This document shows, piece after piece, positions 26,102 through 35,488 of a DNA stretch of 64,000 nucleotides. The translations under genes were made by a program, and so were the position numbers. Within the stretch, counting starts at the first letter, position 1. Each line of letters opens with the position of its first letter. The stretch is from Actinomycetales bacterium (GTDB lineage Bacteria; Actinomycetota; Actinomycetes; Actinomycetales; Actinomycetaceae). The stretch covers positions 1 through 64,000 of the forward strand of contig JAATFD010000014.1 of the NCBI GenBank assembly GCA_015655375.1, in the 5' to 3' direction. The notes beneath the pieces are model-generated. The model did not search any database. It was not told where the DNA came from and worked only from the letters and a program-made list of their open reading frames with translations.

Positions 26102-26929
26102 ATGACCACCGTTCCCTCACTCACTCTCGCCGACGGCCGGACGATCCCACAGATCGGTTTCGGCGTCTTCTTGGTCCCAGGAGACGAAGCACAAGGAGCA
26201 GTCGAGACCGCCCTCGAGACAGGCTACCGACACATCGACACCGCGATGATCTACCGCAACGAGGCCGAGGTCGGCCGCGCGATCGCCCATTCGGGTCTTT
26301 CCCGCGATGAGTTGTTCGTCACGACGAAGCTGTGGAACACCGACCAGGGACGCGACAAGGTCCGTCCCGCCCTCGAGGCATCCCTGGAACGCCTCGGACT
26401 CGACCACGTCGACCTCTATCTCATCCATTGGCCCACGCCCGCCCGCGACCTCTACGTCCAGACCTGGGAGGCCTTCGAGGACGCCGTCGATGAGGGCTTG
26501 ACCCGCTCGATCGGTGTCTCGAACTTCCTACCGGAGCACCTCGATCGTCTGGCCGCCCTCGGTGGACGCCAGCCCGTCGTCAATCAGGTCGAGGTCCATC
26601 CTTCCCTGCAGCAGCGCGAGATCCTCAACGCCGACGAGAACCTTGGCATCATCACCGAGGCCTGGAGCCCGCTGGGAAGAGGCGCCGACCTCGAGATCGC
26701 CACAATCTCCGGCATCGCCGAGCGCGTGGGCGCAACCCCGGCCCAAGTCGTCCTCGCTTGGCATCTCCAACAGGGACGGGTCGTCATCCCGAAGTCGGTG
26801 ACGCGCTCGCGCATCATCGAGAACCTCGGTGCGACCGATGTCCACCTGGAGGAGGCTGACCTCGCGGCCCTCGACGCGCTGGATGCCGGGACGCGGATCG
26901 GACCCGACCCCGCGGAGCTCAACGACTGA
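26102..26929 (+). CDS. Aldo/keto reductase (2,5-diketo-D-gluconate reductase-like)
   Basis: An NADPH-dependent TIM-barrel reductase of 275 residues. The catalytic tetrad is visible: Asp and Tyr in HIDTAMIYRNEAEVG, Lys in TTKLWNTDQ, His in LIHWPTP. NADPH-binding IPKSVTRSRIIEN is near the C-terminus. GGAGGAG is five bases before the ATG. Broad carbonyl substrates are usual for the family. Confidence 0.92.
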   Translation: MTTVPSLTLADGRTIPQIGFGVFLVPGDEAQGAVETALETGYRHIDTAMIYRNEAEVGRAIAHSGLSRDELFVTTKLWNTDQGRDKVRPALEASLERLGLDHVDLYLIHWPTPARDLYVQTWEAFEDAVDEGLTRSIGVSNFLPEHLDRLAALGGRQPVVNQVEVHPSLQQREILNADENLGIITEAWSPLGRGADLEIATISGIAERVGATPAQVVLAWHLQQGRVVIPKSVTRSRIIENLGATDVHLEEADLAALDALDAGTRIGPDPAELND

Positions 26930-27571
26930 CCTTTCGGGATGGGCAGTCCGTCCGAGCCAGCGCATCTGCACGAAGGGGATGTCGCCATGTCCTCGTCGCC
27001 CCTCATCGAGTCGATCGAACACCGCGTGAGAGCGCACACCGTCACCGGTGAAGCTTCCTGATGACCAGGGGCGACGCGCTGCGTGTCTCACGCTCGCTCG
27101 AGCGGGCCTTCCGCCAGGCGACGACCGCCCAGATATGAGGGAACCGGTGCTGGGGACGACCGCTCGGCGCCACGCCGAGCAGCCTCGTCAAGCAAAGCAG
27201 TGGCGCGTGATCACGGCCTCGCTGAAAGCAGGTGTGGATCCGAGACACGTTGCTCGCTGATCTCGAGACGCGTTCGGGCACGCTTGTCGACAAGAACGGA
27301 GCAGTGTGTGAGTTTGTTGGGCTGTTCTTGAGAGTGCGTGCCTTCATGAGATTGTCACACGCCCATTGGACCGGGCATTGTCCGCTGCCCGGCACCATGA
27401 CACCTACATGTGCCCCCTGACCCCCGGATGACCATCGAATCCGTTGAGCAGTCGCGGAGTTGAGGCCACCTGCAGTTCTCTCGGCCGACCGGGTGGAACG
27501 TCCCGAGGACTGCACATCAGACCAACACCGCTCTCGAAATACGGTTGGGGACCCCGCTCGGTTCCCCGTCT
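26930..27571. other. 640-base stretch with no recognised gene
   Basis: Two tiny overlapping frames occur: 26987-27061 (GAAGGGGA before the ATG) and 27061 onward, linked by TGATG and reading LRVSRSLERAFRQATTAQI before a stop. Neither resembles anything I know. The longest minus-strand frame (27042-27722) has no protein-like features and runs into the glycosyltransferase gene. Possibly decayed sequence. Confidence 0.4.
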
Positions 27572-28657
27572 TCAGTTCAGCCCAAGCGTCGAGCGCGCGA
27601 CCCGATAGATCTCCAGCGGAATCACCCGGCCCGCAGTACCGGGCAGCGAGATCAGCCTGCCGAGCAGCCCCTTGCGCACGATCGCGTACGCCTCCGGGTT
27701 GATCTGCTCGAAGTCGCGCCACAGCCGGTCCTTGGCCGCCAGGTTCTCCGGCGTCCCTGACACGAGCATCATCACCGAGGTGACGATGCAGTTGATCGTC
27801 AGGTAGTGGACCAGGTAACGGTACAGTCCCTCCGGCACGTCCGCGCGGGCCGGCGTCGCTTCGATCATCCCGCGGTTGACACGAATCAGCTGATCGATCC
27901 GCGAGATCATCACTTTCTCATTGACGGACTGGTCGTCGCGGCCGATGAAATACCGGTAGAGATCGATGTCGAGATAGCGGATCGTGCGCACCTCGAGCAG
28001 CGGGATGTAGGAAAACAAATAGTCCACGTAGAAGGTGTGCTCGGGCAGGACGACACCGCTGGCTCGCACGGTCTCCGTGCGCAGGACCAGAGCGTGCATC
28101 ATCAGGTACTGGTCCTGATGACACCGCTGGATCTCGTCCCACCCGAAGATTCTCCCGCGCGGACACACGTTGTGGAAACGGACGACGTGCTTGTGACGCT
28201 TGCCCTGCTTCTCGTACACGTAGTTGACGATCAGGAGGTCGGCATCGTGGCCCTGCTCATGGTCAAGGCGCAAGCGAGTCAGCAGCGCCATCAGCGACGC
28301 CCGATCCAACCAGTCATCGGAGTCGAGGACCTTGACGTAGAGACCCCGTGCGGCGGCGACCCCCGCATTGACCGCTCCCCCATGTCCGGCATTCGCCTGG
28401 TGAATCACCCGGAAGACACCGGGCTCGGCGCTCACCCGCGCGTCGGCGAGGGCACCCGTGGAATCCGTCGATCCGTCGTCGACGATGATGACCTCCAGCA
28501 GAGTGTCGAACCCGGTCAAGCACTCGAGGCAGCGCTCGAGGTAGTCCTCGGAATTGTAGGCGGGAACGATGACAGTCAGGAGCCTGAGCGGATCTGTTCC
28601 GCCGGCGGGAGTGGCGCTGGACACGCCCTCCATGGTGCACCATCGATCCGACTTCAT
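27572..28657 (-). CDS. Family 2 glycosyltransferase
   Basis: A 361-residue GT-A enzyme. The nucleotide-sugar site is VIVPAYNSEDYLERCLECL with IIVDDGSTDSTG, and the metal-binding DxD is in VKVLDSDDWLD. ANAGHGGAVNAGVAAARG is the usual acceptor-side loop. No membrane helix, so it acts on the inner face, probably on cell-wall or capsule glycans. ATG 28657 is used; ATG 28633 is an alternative and no ribosome site decides. Confidence 0.88.
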   Translation of the reverse strand: MKSDRWCTMEGVSSATPAGGTDPLRLLTVIVPAYNSEDYLERCLECLTGFDTLLEVIIVDDGSTDSTGALADARVSAEPGVFRVIHQANAGHGGAVNAGVAAARGLYVKVLDSDDWLDRASLMALLTRLRLDHEQGHDADLLIVNYVYEKQGKRHKHVVRFHNVCPRGRIFGWDEIQRCHQDQYLMMHALVLRTETVRASGVVLPEHTFYVDYLFSYIPLLEVRTIRYLDIDLYRYFIGRDDQSVNEKVMISRIDQLIRVNRGMIEATPARADVPEGLYRYLVHYLTINCIVTSVMMLVSGTPENLAAKDRLWRDFEQINPEAYAIVRKGLLGRLISLPGTAGRVIPLEIYRVARSTLGLN

Positions 28658-28769
28658 GTGACAGTCACCCCATGAGGGGCCTCACGTCCGGACGCCCACA
28701 GACAGCGCAACCCCCTGTCTGTCCACTCACACTCGGCCTCGCACCGGCGGCCCCGGACATCGTGGGGCC

Positions 28770-28775
28770 TAGCAT
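28770..28775 (+). promoter_or_regulatory. Leaderless -10 of the MFS gene
   Basis: TAGCAT, six bases, then GTG 28782. Confidence 0.5.
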
Positions 28776-28781
28776 TCTTCG

Positions 28782-30119
28782 GTGCCTGCGACCCCTTCCA
28801 CGACTTCTGTGCCCGTTCATCCCCACCCTGTTTCAACTCCGAATCCCACGTCCTCCCCCGACGCGTCCCTGTCACACAACGCCGCGTTCATGCACCTATG
28901 GACCGGCGAGACCGCGAGCCAGATCGGATTCCAAGTCGCATCCCTGTCCACCAGTGCCATCGCGATCACACTGCTCGACGCCACCGACCAACAGATCGGT
29001 CTCCTCGGTGCCCTCCAGACGGTGGCCTTCCTCCTCATCGGGTTGCCCGCCGGTGCCTGGGTCGATCGGTGGCGCAAACGCCGCACGATGATCGCCGCTG
29101 ACCTCGTGCGCGTCGTCGCATTGGTGTCGATCCCCGTCGCGTGGTGGTTCGGGACGCTGACGATCTGGCACCTGATGGCCGTTGCCGCCGTCCTCGGATT
29201 CGCGACCGTCTTCTTCGACGTCTCCTACCAGTCCTTCGTGCCCTCGATCGTCGGGACCGACCAGATCGGCGAGGCCAACGGTCGCATGGAGGCGTCCTTC
29301 CAGGTGGCGCGCGTCGGTGGTCCGGGACTGGCCGGCTGGCTCCTCGGCGTGCTGGCTGCCCCCGCCGCCTACCTGCTGACGGCCGCAACCTACGCGCTTT
29401 CCGCGATCGCGATCGGGCGAATCCCGGGACATGAGGCTCGTCCTGAGCCTCCGGACGATCCTCGCCTGTGGCACCAGGTCAATGAGGGCCTCGACTACGT
29501 GCGTGGCGAACGTCTGCTAGGCCCGCTCTTCATCTGTATCTCCGTGGCCGCTCTGGCAGGACAAGGGGTCCAGGTCCTGCTTCCCGTCCTTGCACTACGC
29601 GAGCTTGGCATGTCCGCCACGACGCTGGGGACCCTGCTGTCGGTCGGCGCGATCGGTGGCGTGCTTGGAGCGCTGGCCCGTCCGTGGATCGTCGATCGTC
29701 TCGGTGAGGGACATTCGATCGTCATCTGCAACGTCGTCGCCATGGTCGCCAGCCTCGGGCTGCCCCTGTCCGTGCTGGTCCCCTCCCACGCATCCGCGGT
29801 GCTCATCGCGACGAACCTGGTCAGCTCCTTCTTCGTGACGATCTACAACATCACTCAGATGAGCCTCCGCCAAAGGATCTGTCCGCCCGCTCTCCTCGGT
29901 CGTCTCAACGCAACATTCCGCTTCGCGGTATGGGGCGTCATGCCGATCGGCGCTCTGCTCGCAGGCTTCGCGGCCTCCCACCTCGGAGTCGTCGTCGCCA
30001 TGTACCTCTTCGTGGCGGGCACGATCCTGGCGGGCATGGCGATGGGAGCGACTCCCGTCGCACGCCTCAACCGGGTGTCGCTCCCGGCCCGTCAACCGCG
30101 CTTGGCCGACGCCGCCTGA
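28782..30119 (+). CDS. Major facilitator superfamily exporter
   Basis: A twelve-helix MFS protein of 445 residues. Motif A is seen after helix 2 as GLPAGAWVDRWRKRRTM. TVFFDVSYQSFVPSIV and EANGRMEASFQVARVGGPGL in the middle are shared with the enterobactin-exporter/macrolide-efflux-like group (MFS_3). Drug or siderophore export is the usual role. Divergent from the glycosyltransferase gene. Confidence 0.88.
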   Translation: MPATPSTTSVPVHPHPVSTPNPTSSPDASLSHNAAFMHLWTGETASQIGFQVASLSTSAIAITLLDATDQQIGLLGALQTVAFLLIGLPAGAWVDRWRKRRTMIAADLVRVVALVSIPVAWWFGTLTIWHLMAVAAVLGFATVFFDVSYQSFVPSIVGTDQIGEANGRMEASFQVARVGGPGLAGWLLGVLAAPAAYLLTAATYALSAIAIGRIPGHEARPEPPDDPRLWHQVNEGLDYVRGERLLGPLFICISVAALAGQGVQVLLPVLALRELGMSATTLGTLLSVGAIGGVLGALARPWIVDRLGEGHSIVICNVVAMVASLGLPLSVLVPSHASAVLIATNLVSSFFVTIYNITQMSLRQRICPPALLGRLNATFRFAVWGVMPIGALLAGFAASHLGVVVAMYLFVAGTILAGMAMGATPVARLNRVSLPARQPRLADAA

Positions 30120-30201
30120 CACCTCGCACGCAGACACGACGCGACGTCCCGGTGAACGGCTGCCGGTCGAACTCGTCACGCCGGCGTGGGAGACTTCGGT
30201 C

Positions 30202-31158
30202 ATGAGGATCGCCATCATCGGTACCGGCGGAATCGGTGCCTATTACGCCAGCGCACTCATCGAGGACGGCCAGGACGTCCATCTCGTGGGGACTCCCCGT
30301 CACGTCGAGGCCATTGCCTCCCGAGGACTTCGGATCACCACCGACGAGGGCGACCGCGTCGTCCACCCGGCCTCGGTGACGACCGATCCGGACACGATCG
30401 GCGTCGTCGACATCGTCATCGTGGCGGTCAAGCTCTATCAACTCGATGGGGCGACGGCAGAAATCGCTTCCCTCATGGGTCCCAACACCTTGGTCATCAC
30501 CTTGCAGAACGGGGTGAGCGCACCAGACCGCCTCGCCGCTCGCGTCGGGGCCGACCACGTCGTCCCCGGCCTCGCCGTCATCGTCGCGTTCGTCGAGGGC
30601 CCCGGCCATGTTCGCCAGATCGGAAGCCCCCCAGGGGTCACGGTCGGAGCTCGCTCACGGGGAGCGGCAGAGACCGAGATGACTCCCGCCACCGGCATCG
30701 ATCCCCGCATCGCCGAGCTCGTCGCCGCGTTCGTTCGCGGCGGGGTCGTCGCCCGAGCCTCCGCTGAGATCGACCACGATCTGTGGAAGAAGTTCGCTCT
30801 CATCACGACCTTCGGCGGCGTCGACGTCCTGGCCCATGCGACGATCGGTGAGGTCCGTTCCTCCGCCCCGACCCGCGTCCTCCAACGTCAGTCCCTCGGC
30901 GAGGTCCAAACGCTGGCACGCGCCCGTGGAATCATGCTGAGCAACGCGGACCTCAACGGGATTCTCGCCCAGCTCGATTCACTCGCCCCGGACGCCACGA
31001 CCTCCATGCAACGTGACCTCGAGGCCGGTCATCCCAGCGAACTCGAGGATCTCAACGGCGCGGTCGTTCGTCTGGCTGCGGAATCCGGGCTCGACGTGCC
31101 CTTTCACTCCATTGCCACCGCGGTCATGAGACTGCACGCGGAGCGTGGGCATGTCTGA
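30202..31158 (+). CDS. Ketopantoate reductase-like protein (PanE/ApbA family)
   Basis: A 318-residue NADPH-dependent 2-oxoacid reductase. The Rossmann start is MRIAIIGTGGIGAYYASAL; NGVSAPDRLAARVG and the C-terminal helical domain with KKFALITTFGGVD (catalytic-type Lys) follow. Family members make pantoate, but many paralogues act on other 2-oxoacids and no pan gene is nearby. Overlaps the start of the HAD gene by 8 bases, so they are an operon. Confidence 0.82.
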   Translation: MRIAIIGTGGIGAYYASALIEDGQDVHLVGTPRHVEAIASRGLRITTDEGDRVVHPASVTTDPDTIGVVDIVIVAVKLYQLDGATAEIASLMGPNTLVITLQNGVSAPDRLAARVGADHVVPGLAVIVAFVEGPGHVRQIGSPPGVTVGARSRGAAETEMTPATGIDPRIAELVAAFVRGGVVARASAEIDHDLWKKFALITTFGGVDVLAHATIGEVRSSAPTRVLQRQSLGEVQTLARARGIMLSNADLNGILAQLDSLAPDATTSMQRDLEAGHPSELEDLNGAVVRLAAESGLDVPFHSIATAVMRLHAERGHV

Positions 31159-31987
31159 ACCGGACACCGATCTGCGCGCCGCCTTCATCGACATTGACGG
31201 CACCCTCCTCGACGCAAGCCAGCATGTCCCGACGTCGGCCGAGGAGGCCTGCCACGCGGCGGTGTCGGCCGGTCACCTTCTGTTCCTGTGCACCGGACGA
31301 TCTCTGCCGGAGATCTACCCCTGGCTGTGGGACCTCGGGTTCTCCGGAATCGTTGCGTCCGGTGGAGGCTATGCCCGTCTGGGCGAGGACGTGCTCCTCG
31401 ACCAACGCATCACCGGGGACGTCCTGCGCGAGACGAGCGACCAGTTCGACGCCTGGGGGGCGGAATTCGTCTGGCAGGGTCCCGACGCCCTATACCCGAG
31501 TGCCGGCTTCTTCGACAACTTCGCCCAGCGTCATGCCCGGATGGGCGATTGGTCCGCCTACACGGCCCGCATCCTGCCCTTCGTGCGTCGCAGTCTGCCG
31601 ACGTCGACCTCGAAATGCACGTTCGTCCTGCCCCCGGACTCACCGATCGGGATCGAGGGAGTCTCCGAACGATTCCGCGGCGTCTTCCACGTCATTCCCG
31701 GATCTTTCTCGCCCGGAACCGGCATCGCAGGAGAGATGGTCCCCGAGGGCGTCTCGAAGGCCGTCGGGCTCCACACGATCGTCGAGGCCCTCACACGCCG
31801 GGGCACCCCCGTCGTGTCCGTCGCCATCGGGGATTCCGCCAACGACAGGGAAATGATCGACGAGGCCGATCTCGGAATCGCCATGGGCAACGGACGTGAC
31901 GCGGTCAAGCGCATCGCCGACTGGGTCAGCGCCCCCCTCGACCGCGATGGCCTGGCCCTGGCCTTCGCCCACGCCGGACTGATCTGA
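31151..31987 (+). CDS. Cof-type HAD-IIB phosphatase
   Basis: A 278-residue sugar-phosphate phosphatase. Nucleophile motif AAFIDIDGTLLDASQ, Thr/Ser motif LFLCTGRS, Lys motif GVSKAVGL, and acidic motif VAIGDSANDREMI. The C2B cap lies between residues 80 and 200. ATG 31151 is preferred to GTG 31145 because GGAG lies seven bases upstream. Translationally coupled to the PanE-like gene. Confidence 0.9.
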   Translation: MSEPDTDLRAAFIDIDGTLLDASQHVPTSAEEACHAAVSAGHLLFLCTGRSLPEIYPWLWDLGFSGIVASGGGYARLGEDVLLDQRITGDVLRETSDQFDAWGAEFVWQGPDALYPSAGFFDNFAQRHARMGDWSAYTARILPFVRRSLPTSTSKCTFVLPPDSPIGIEGVSERFRGVFHVIPGSFSPGTGIAGEMVPEGVSKAVGLHTIVEALTRRGTPVVSVAIGDSANDREMIDEADLGIAMGNGRDAVKRIADWVSAPLDRDGLALAFAHAGLI

Positions 31988-32116
31988 ACTCGCGCGGATC
32001 GCACCTTCCCGGTCTCTTCGGCGCTGCGTCGCTCGCGACGAGGACGAGAAGGACCGCTGTTCCCACTCCGGTCCATTCGAGAACGCCGATGTCGTCAGCC
32101 TGTCACTGCGATGCGA

Positions 32117-33685
32117 TCACCGGTGTTGCTCGGGATCGTCGTGGTGGGCGATCAGCCGCCGCGTCGTCAGGTCGGCTCCGGTCAGGACACCTCCACGTGC
32201 CAGCAGACGTCCTCGCTCCCAGTTGGACAGCCCGAGTTCCGGCTGGTCCAGCGCGTACTGTCCATCCACCCAGCGAGTGAAACCGTCGCCCACGAAGGGC
32301 GCGTCCACCCGATCGGCAAAGTTCCGATGAGCGGCCTCGTCCTCGGAGATCAGCGAGGCGACGAAATGCGGGCTGTGGGTATTGAACAGAGCGATCGCCT
32401 CGTCGACGTCGGAAACGACAACGATTGACAGCTCGGGAGTTCCCTCCCACTCCCACTCCTTGCCCAAGTCTTCGATATCGAGGAGCGACGCGCGAGGCTC
32501 GCTGATCTCGCCTTCCGCGCGCACGACGGAGATCTGGCGCGTGAATTCACCCTGATCGACGGCGTGCTCGGACCCCTCGACCACGTGGACCCGCGCCGCC
32601 GATGGCCGCTCGGGAACAGCCTCGGATCCCAAACGTCCCTGTGCTGCGGCGTCAGCGGCTTGCAGGGCCAGCGGAATCAATTCCTTCGCTCGGTCCTCGA
32701 CGACCGCCACGACATTCACCGTGTTGCAGACCTTGCGGTCCAACGAGTGACGGACGACAGCAGAGAAACGCGAGGCGTCGGCGCTCGCATCGGCAACCAG
32801 CCAAGCACCGCCGGTACCGTGTGCGGACACGGGAACCCCCGCCTGCCGGGCGACCGCGGACAACTCCGTGATGGCACTGCCGGACCCTCGAGTGACAGCG
32901 AGAGCCAGCCGGGAATCACTGAAGAGTGCCCACCCGGCGGATCGGTCGCGCACCGGAACAATGCCGAGCGCCCCCGCAGGCAGTCCGGCCTGCTCAAGGG
33001 CGGGTGCCAGTGCGAGATCGCGGATCGCCTGCGCTGTCCCGAGCGCATCCCCGCCGATTCTCAGAACGGCGGTGTTGCCCGTCGCCAATACACCGGCGGC
33101 ATCGGCCAGGACATTGGGGCGCCCCTCGAAGACAAATCCGATGACGCCGAGTGGAGCCGTCACCATGGAGACGTCCCATGTGTCATGCGCGACGTGGGAG
33201 ACCTCGTGGGAGAAGGCATCCTCTCCCGCGCGAGCCAGCCTACGAGCCCAGCCGCGCAATCCCGAGGTCATGTCGTCGCGCATCCGATCGGTGACCACCA
33301 GCCGCGTCGTGGAGCGCCCGAGTTCCCGCGCACGTGCGACATCGGCGTCGTTGGAGCGGTGGATCGACTCCCATGAGTTGCCGATGCCGTCCGCGAACAG
33401 ATCGAAGAAACGGACGATCGACGAGGGCGGCAAGGACGGCAGAACCGAGAAAGCCGCCACTGCAGCGTCGACCTGCTCATGCACGGCGCGGCGAACATCA
33501 GCCGACACATGAAGAACTGCGCCGGTCTCCTGGACGACGTGGAGAGCATCGCCGGGTTGGAACGCCGCAGCGAGCTCGTCACTGACCCGGGTGAAGTGGT
33601 CCCCACCATAGGGGATCACCATGCCTGGGCTCAGTTCGGTCAGCTGACCGGTGGCCTCAAGGGCGTGCTCTGACATCGTGGTCAT
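32117..33685 (-). CDS. ProA-like aldehyde dehydrogenase with N-terminal extension
   Basis: The core matches glutamate-5-semialdehyde dehydrogenase: PLGVIGFVFEGRPN, GNTAVLRIGGDAL, catalytic Cys in LDRKVCNTVN, and C-terminal LDQPELGLSNWERGRLLARG. At 522 residues it is about 100 longer than usual ProA. The extra N-terminal part (GMVIPYGGDHFTRVSDELAAA, FQPGDALHVVQETG) has no family I recognise. No proB is adjacent, so a role outside proline synthesis is possible. GAGGA precedes ATG 33685. Confidence 0.75.
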   Translation of the reverse strand: MTTMSEHALEATGQLTELSPGMVIPYGGDHFTRVSDELAAAFQPGDALHVVQETGAVLHVSADVRRAVHEQVDAAVAAFSVLPSLPPSSIVRFFDLFADGIGNSWESIHRSNDADVARARELGRSTTRLVVTDRMRDDMTSGLRGWARRLARAGEDAFSHEVSHVAHDTWDVSMVTAPLGVIGFVFEGRPNVLADAAGVLATGNTAVLRIGGDALGTAQAIRDLALAPALEQAGLPAGALGIVPVRDRSAGWALFSDSRLALAVTRGSGSAITELSAVARQAGVPVSAHGTGGAWLVADASADASRFSAVVRHSLDRKVCNTVNVVAVVEDRAKELIPLALQAADAAAQGRLGSEAVPERPSAARVHVVEGSEHAVDQGEFTRQISVVRAEGEISEPRASLLDIEDLGKEWEWEGTPELSIVVVSDVDEAIALFNTHSPHFVASLISEDEAAHRNFADRVDAPFVGDGFTRWVDGQYALDQPELGLSNWERGRLLARGGVLTGADLTTRRLIAHHDDPEQHR

Positions 33686-33848
33686 CGAAGATCCTCTCGT
33701 GTACCTGCACGGGGTATGTGTGCCATGGTAGGCGGACCCGCTCGCCCCGGCCCGGAATGACTCTGCTCGAGCAGTGCACCACCGGTTGGATCCCTACGAT
33801 GTGGACGTCGGACAATCCGCTCTGAGCACACTCATTCCAGGAGCATTC

Positions 33849-34420
33849 ATGGGCAGCCTTCCCCGTTCACCCCGACACGCTCACGCCGCGTTGTTGATCC
33901 TGGGTGCCATGACGGGTTTCATCGTCAGCGCGACGACCGGCGTCCAGCGTCTCGTTGAGCTCTTCAATTCAAGTGCCGAGAAATGCCCGGACCAACTCCT
34001 CGTGTTGGCCGGTTACTCACAGGGGCGGCCGTCATCGGAGAAGCGCTCGTTGCATCCAGCCTGCGCGCGGTCGTGTCCGAGGACCCGGCCGTCTCGGAGC
34101 AGGCTTCGGTCGCCGTCTCCGCGATCGTCCTGGACGGAGATCCTCGTTTCCTCGCCTCCGAGCCTTTCGACGAGGGCGATTTGACCCCTCGCGCAACGGA
34201 AACGCACCCCGTGAGCCGAGCGCACTCGATGCCTGCACCTCCCGACTGTGTGACTTCTGCGTGTCCTTGGACGTCGTCTGCCAGGCCGGAACCGGATCGA
34301 CATCGGGCCATGGCCTGTACGCCACCAACGGAATGCTTGACCAGGGGACATGGTTCATTCTCGAGTCGCTCGAGGCATGTCGTGACGCCGGGATCGGGTT
34401 TGCCGACGCTGACGAGCTCG
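33849..34420 (+). pseudogene. Cutinase-like serine esterase, broken by deletion and two frameshifts
   Basis: A signal-like start (AHAALLILGAMTGFIVSATT) runs directly into VQRLVELFNSS and the nucleophile motif LVLAGYSQG, so about 70 residues of the usual cutinase N-terminal domain are missing. At the G run 34022-34025 one base is lost and the frame moves to AAVIGEALVASSLRAVV ... IVLDGDPRFL. At the T run 34180-34182 a second base is lost and the third frame continues with LCDFCVSLDVVCQAG and GHGLYATNGML, which carry the Asp and His region. Secreted esterase of the cell envelope originally; now unlikely to work. Confidence 0.7.
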
Positions 34421-34539
34421 CCGGCGAAGTCGGCCCACAGCCCGTCGATCACAGAGGCCCCGAACGGCCCATGACCATCCGTGGCCACATTCCAAGGCCC
34501 TCTCGCCGTCCTCGTGGACCTGGGCTCTTCAGGTGACGC

Positions 34540-34794
34540 GTGCTTCTGGCCGTCGAACTTGCGTCCCGCGCTCGGGCGAACGCCGTGGCGCCGACATGGA
34601 CGGACACTCCGCTGTGGTCGAGGCTTCCCGAGGATGAGCGGCGCGCCCGCAAAGCCGACTTTGCACGCACGATTCCGCTGGGACGCACGGCGGAGATCGA
34701 CGAGCTGGCCCAGGCCTATCTGTTCCTCATGGAGAACTCCTTCGTCACCGGCCAGCAGATCGCGGTCGACGGCGGGATCATGCTCGGAGGCTGA
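34540..34794 (+). pseudogene. SDR-family oxidoreductase, C-terminal fragment
   Basis: Reads LLAVELASRARANAVAPTWT, then IPLGRTAEIDELAQAYLFLM and FVTGQQIAVDGGIMLGG. These are the last third of a classical short-chain dehydrogenase, after the catalytic Tyr-x-x-x-Lys. The Rossmann fold and active site are missing, and upstream sequence belongs to the broken esterase region. A relic, not an enzyme. Confidence 0.75.
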
Positions 34795-34948
34795 GACCGC
34801 AAGGCCTCTGCCAGATCCGAGCCGGGCGGCCTTCGACGCACAGTGCCTGGCCGTTCCTGGCGAATGACGGTCTGAGCTTCCCTGCTTGGCCGGTGCTGCG
34901 TGCGCTCTGCTGTGCTCGTCTCGATCTTCAAGTTGATCGTCACGCTGG

Positions 34949-35401
34949 TCACGGGAGACAAGATCCGCTGAGAGCCTCCCGGCAGTGCGACAAGAGCCGA
35001 GCGAGTCGATCAATGTCCTGCTCGCCGAGGCCGACCGTCATCGCACCTGTCACACCGACCACCTCATCCATGGCGCCCTCGAGCAGGGCATCGGCCCGAG
35101 AAGTGAGGGTGTTCGCCCGCTCGCGTCGAGGGCCAGGTTCCCTGGAGCGCTCGACCAGTTCCCGAGACTCCAACCCCTGGATCAGCACATTCATCGACTG
35201 CCGCGAAACGAAGGCCCGCCGAGCGAGCTCCGACCCGGTGATCCCGGGTTCGTCATGCAGATTCAGCAGACAGACGTACTGCGCGACGCTCAGCCCGAAG
35301 GGTCGCAGGGCCTCGTCCATTCGTTGATGCAGCACCGCTTGGGTCTGTTTGAGAAGGAGTCCGACGTCCTCCGCCGTGGCGAGGTCCGATGAGTCATTCA
35401 T
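34949..35401 (-). CDS. MarR-family transcriptional regulator
   Basis: A 150-residue winged-helix dimer. The DNA-binding core is ITGSELARRAFVSRQSMNVL, with the dimer helices at both ends (EDVGLLLKQTQAVLHQRM; GLGEQDIDRLARLLSHC). The wing reads SREPGPRRERANTLT. Divergent from a VOC protein gene; two matching 16-bp palindromes lie between them and the first overlaps the start codon region, so it very likely represses both itself and its neighbour. ATG 35401 is used; GTG 35422 is possible. Confidence 0.88.
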   Translation of the reverse strand: MNDSSDLATAEDVGLLLKQTQAVLHQRMDEALRPFGLSVAQYVCLLNLHDEPGITGSELARRAFVSRQSMNVLIQGLESRELVERSREPGPRRERANTLTSRADALLEGAMDEVVGVTGAMTVGLGEQDIDRLARLLSHCREALSGSCLP

Positions 35402-35446
35402 GTCAGTAGTTTGACATATCACCAGTTTAATGTCAGAGTATTGACA
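35401..35446. promoter_or_regulatory. Two TGTCA-N6-TGACA operators between marR and the VOC gene
   Basis: TGTCAGTAGTTTGACA (35401-35416) and TGTCAGAGTATTGACA (35431-35446) share the same arms and spacing, and their starts are 30 bases (about three helical turns) apart. The first contains a TTGACA (35411-35416) that could serve as a plus-strand -35; the second overlaps a possible -10. On the minus strand the first lies at the likely transcription start. This is what an autoregulated MarR target looks like. Confidence 0.75.
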
Positions 35447-35488
35447 CTCAATCGGGAATCTCCCCGAGAAATCAGAAAGGATCGACTC

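Noticed and set aside
27042-27722. Minus-strand frame of 226 codons entering the 3' end of the glycosyltransferase gene
   Set aside because: No start signal, no recognisable domain, Arg/Ser-rich composition, and it overlaps a real gene.
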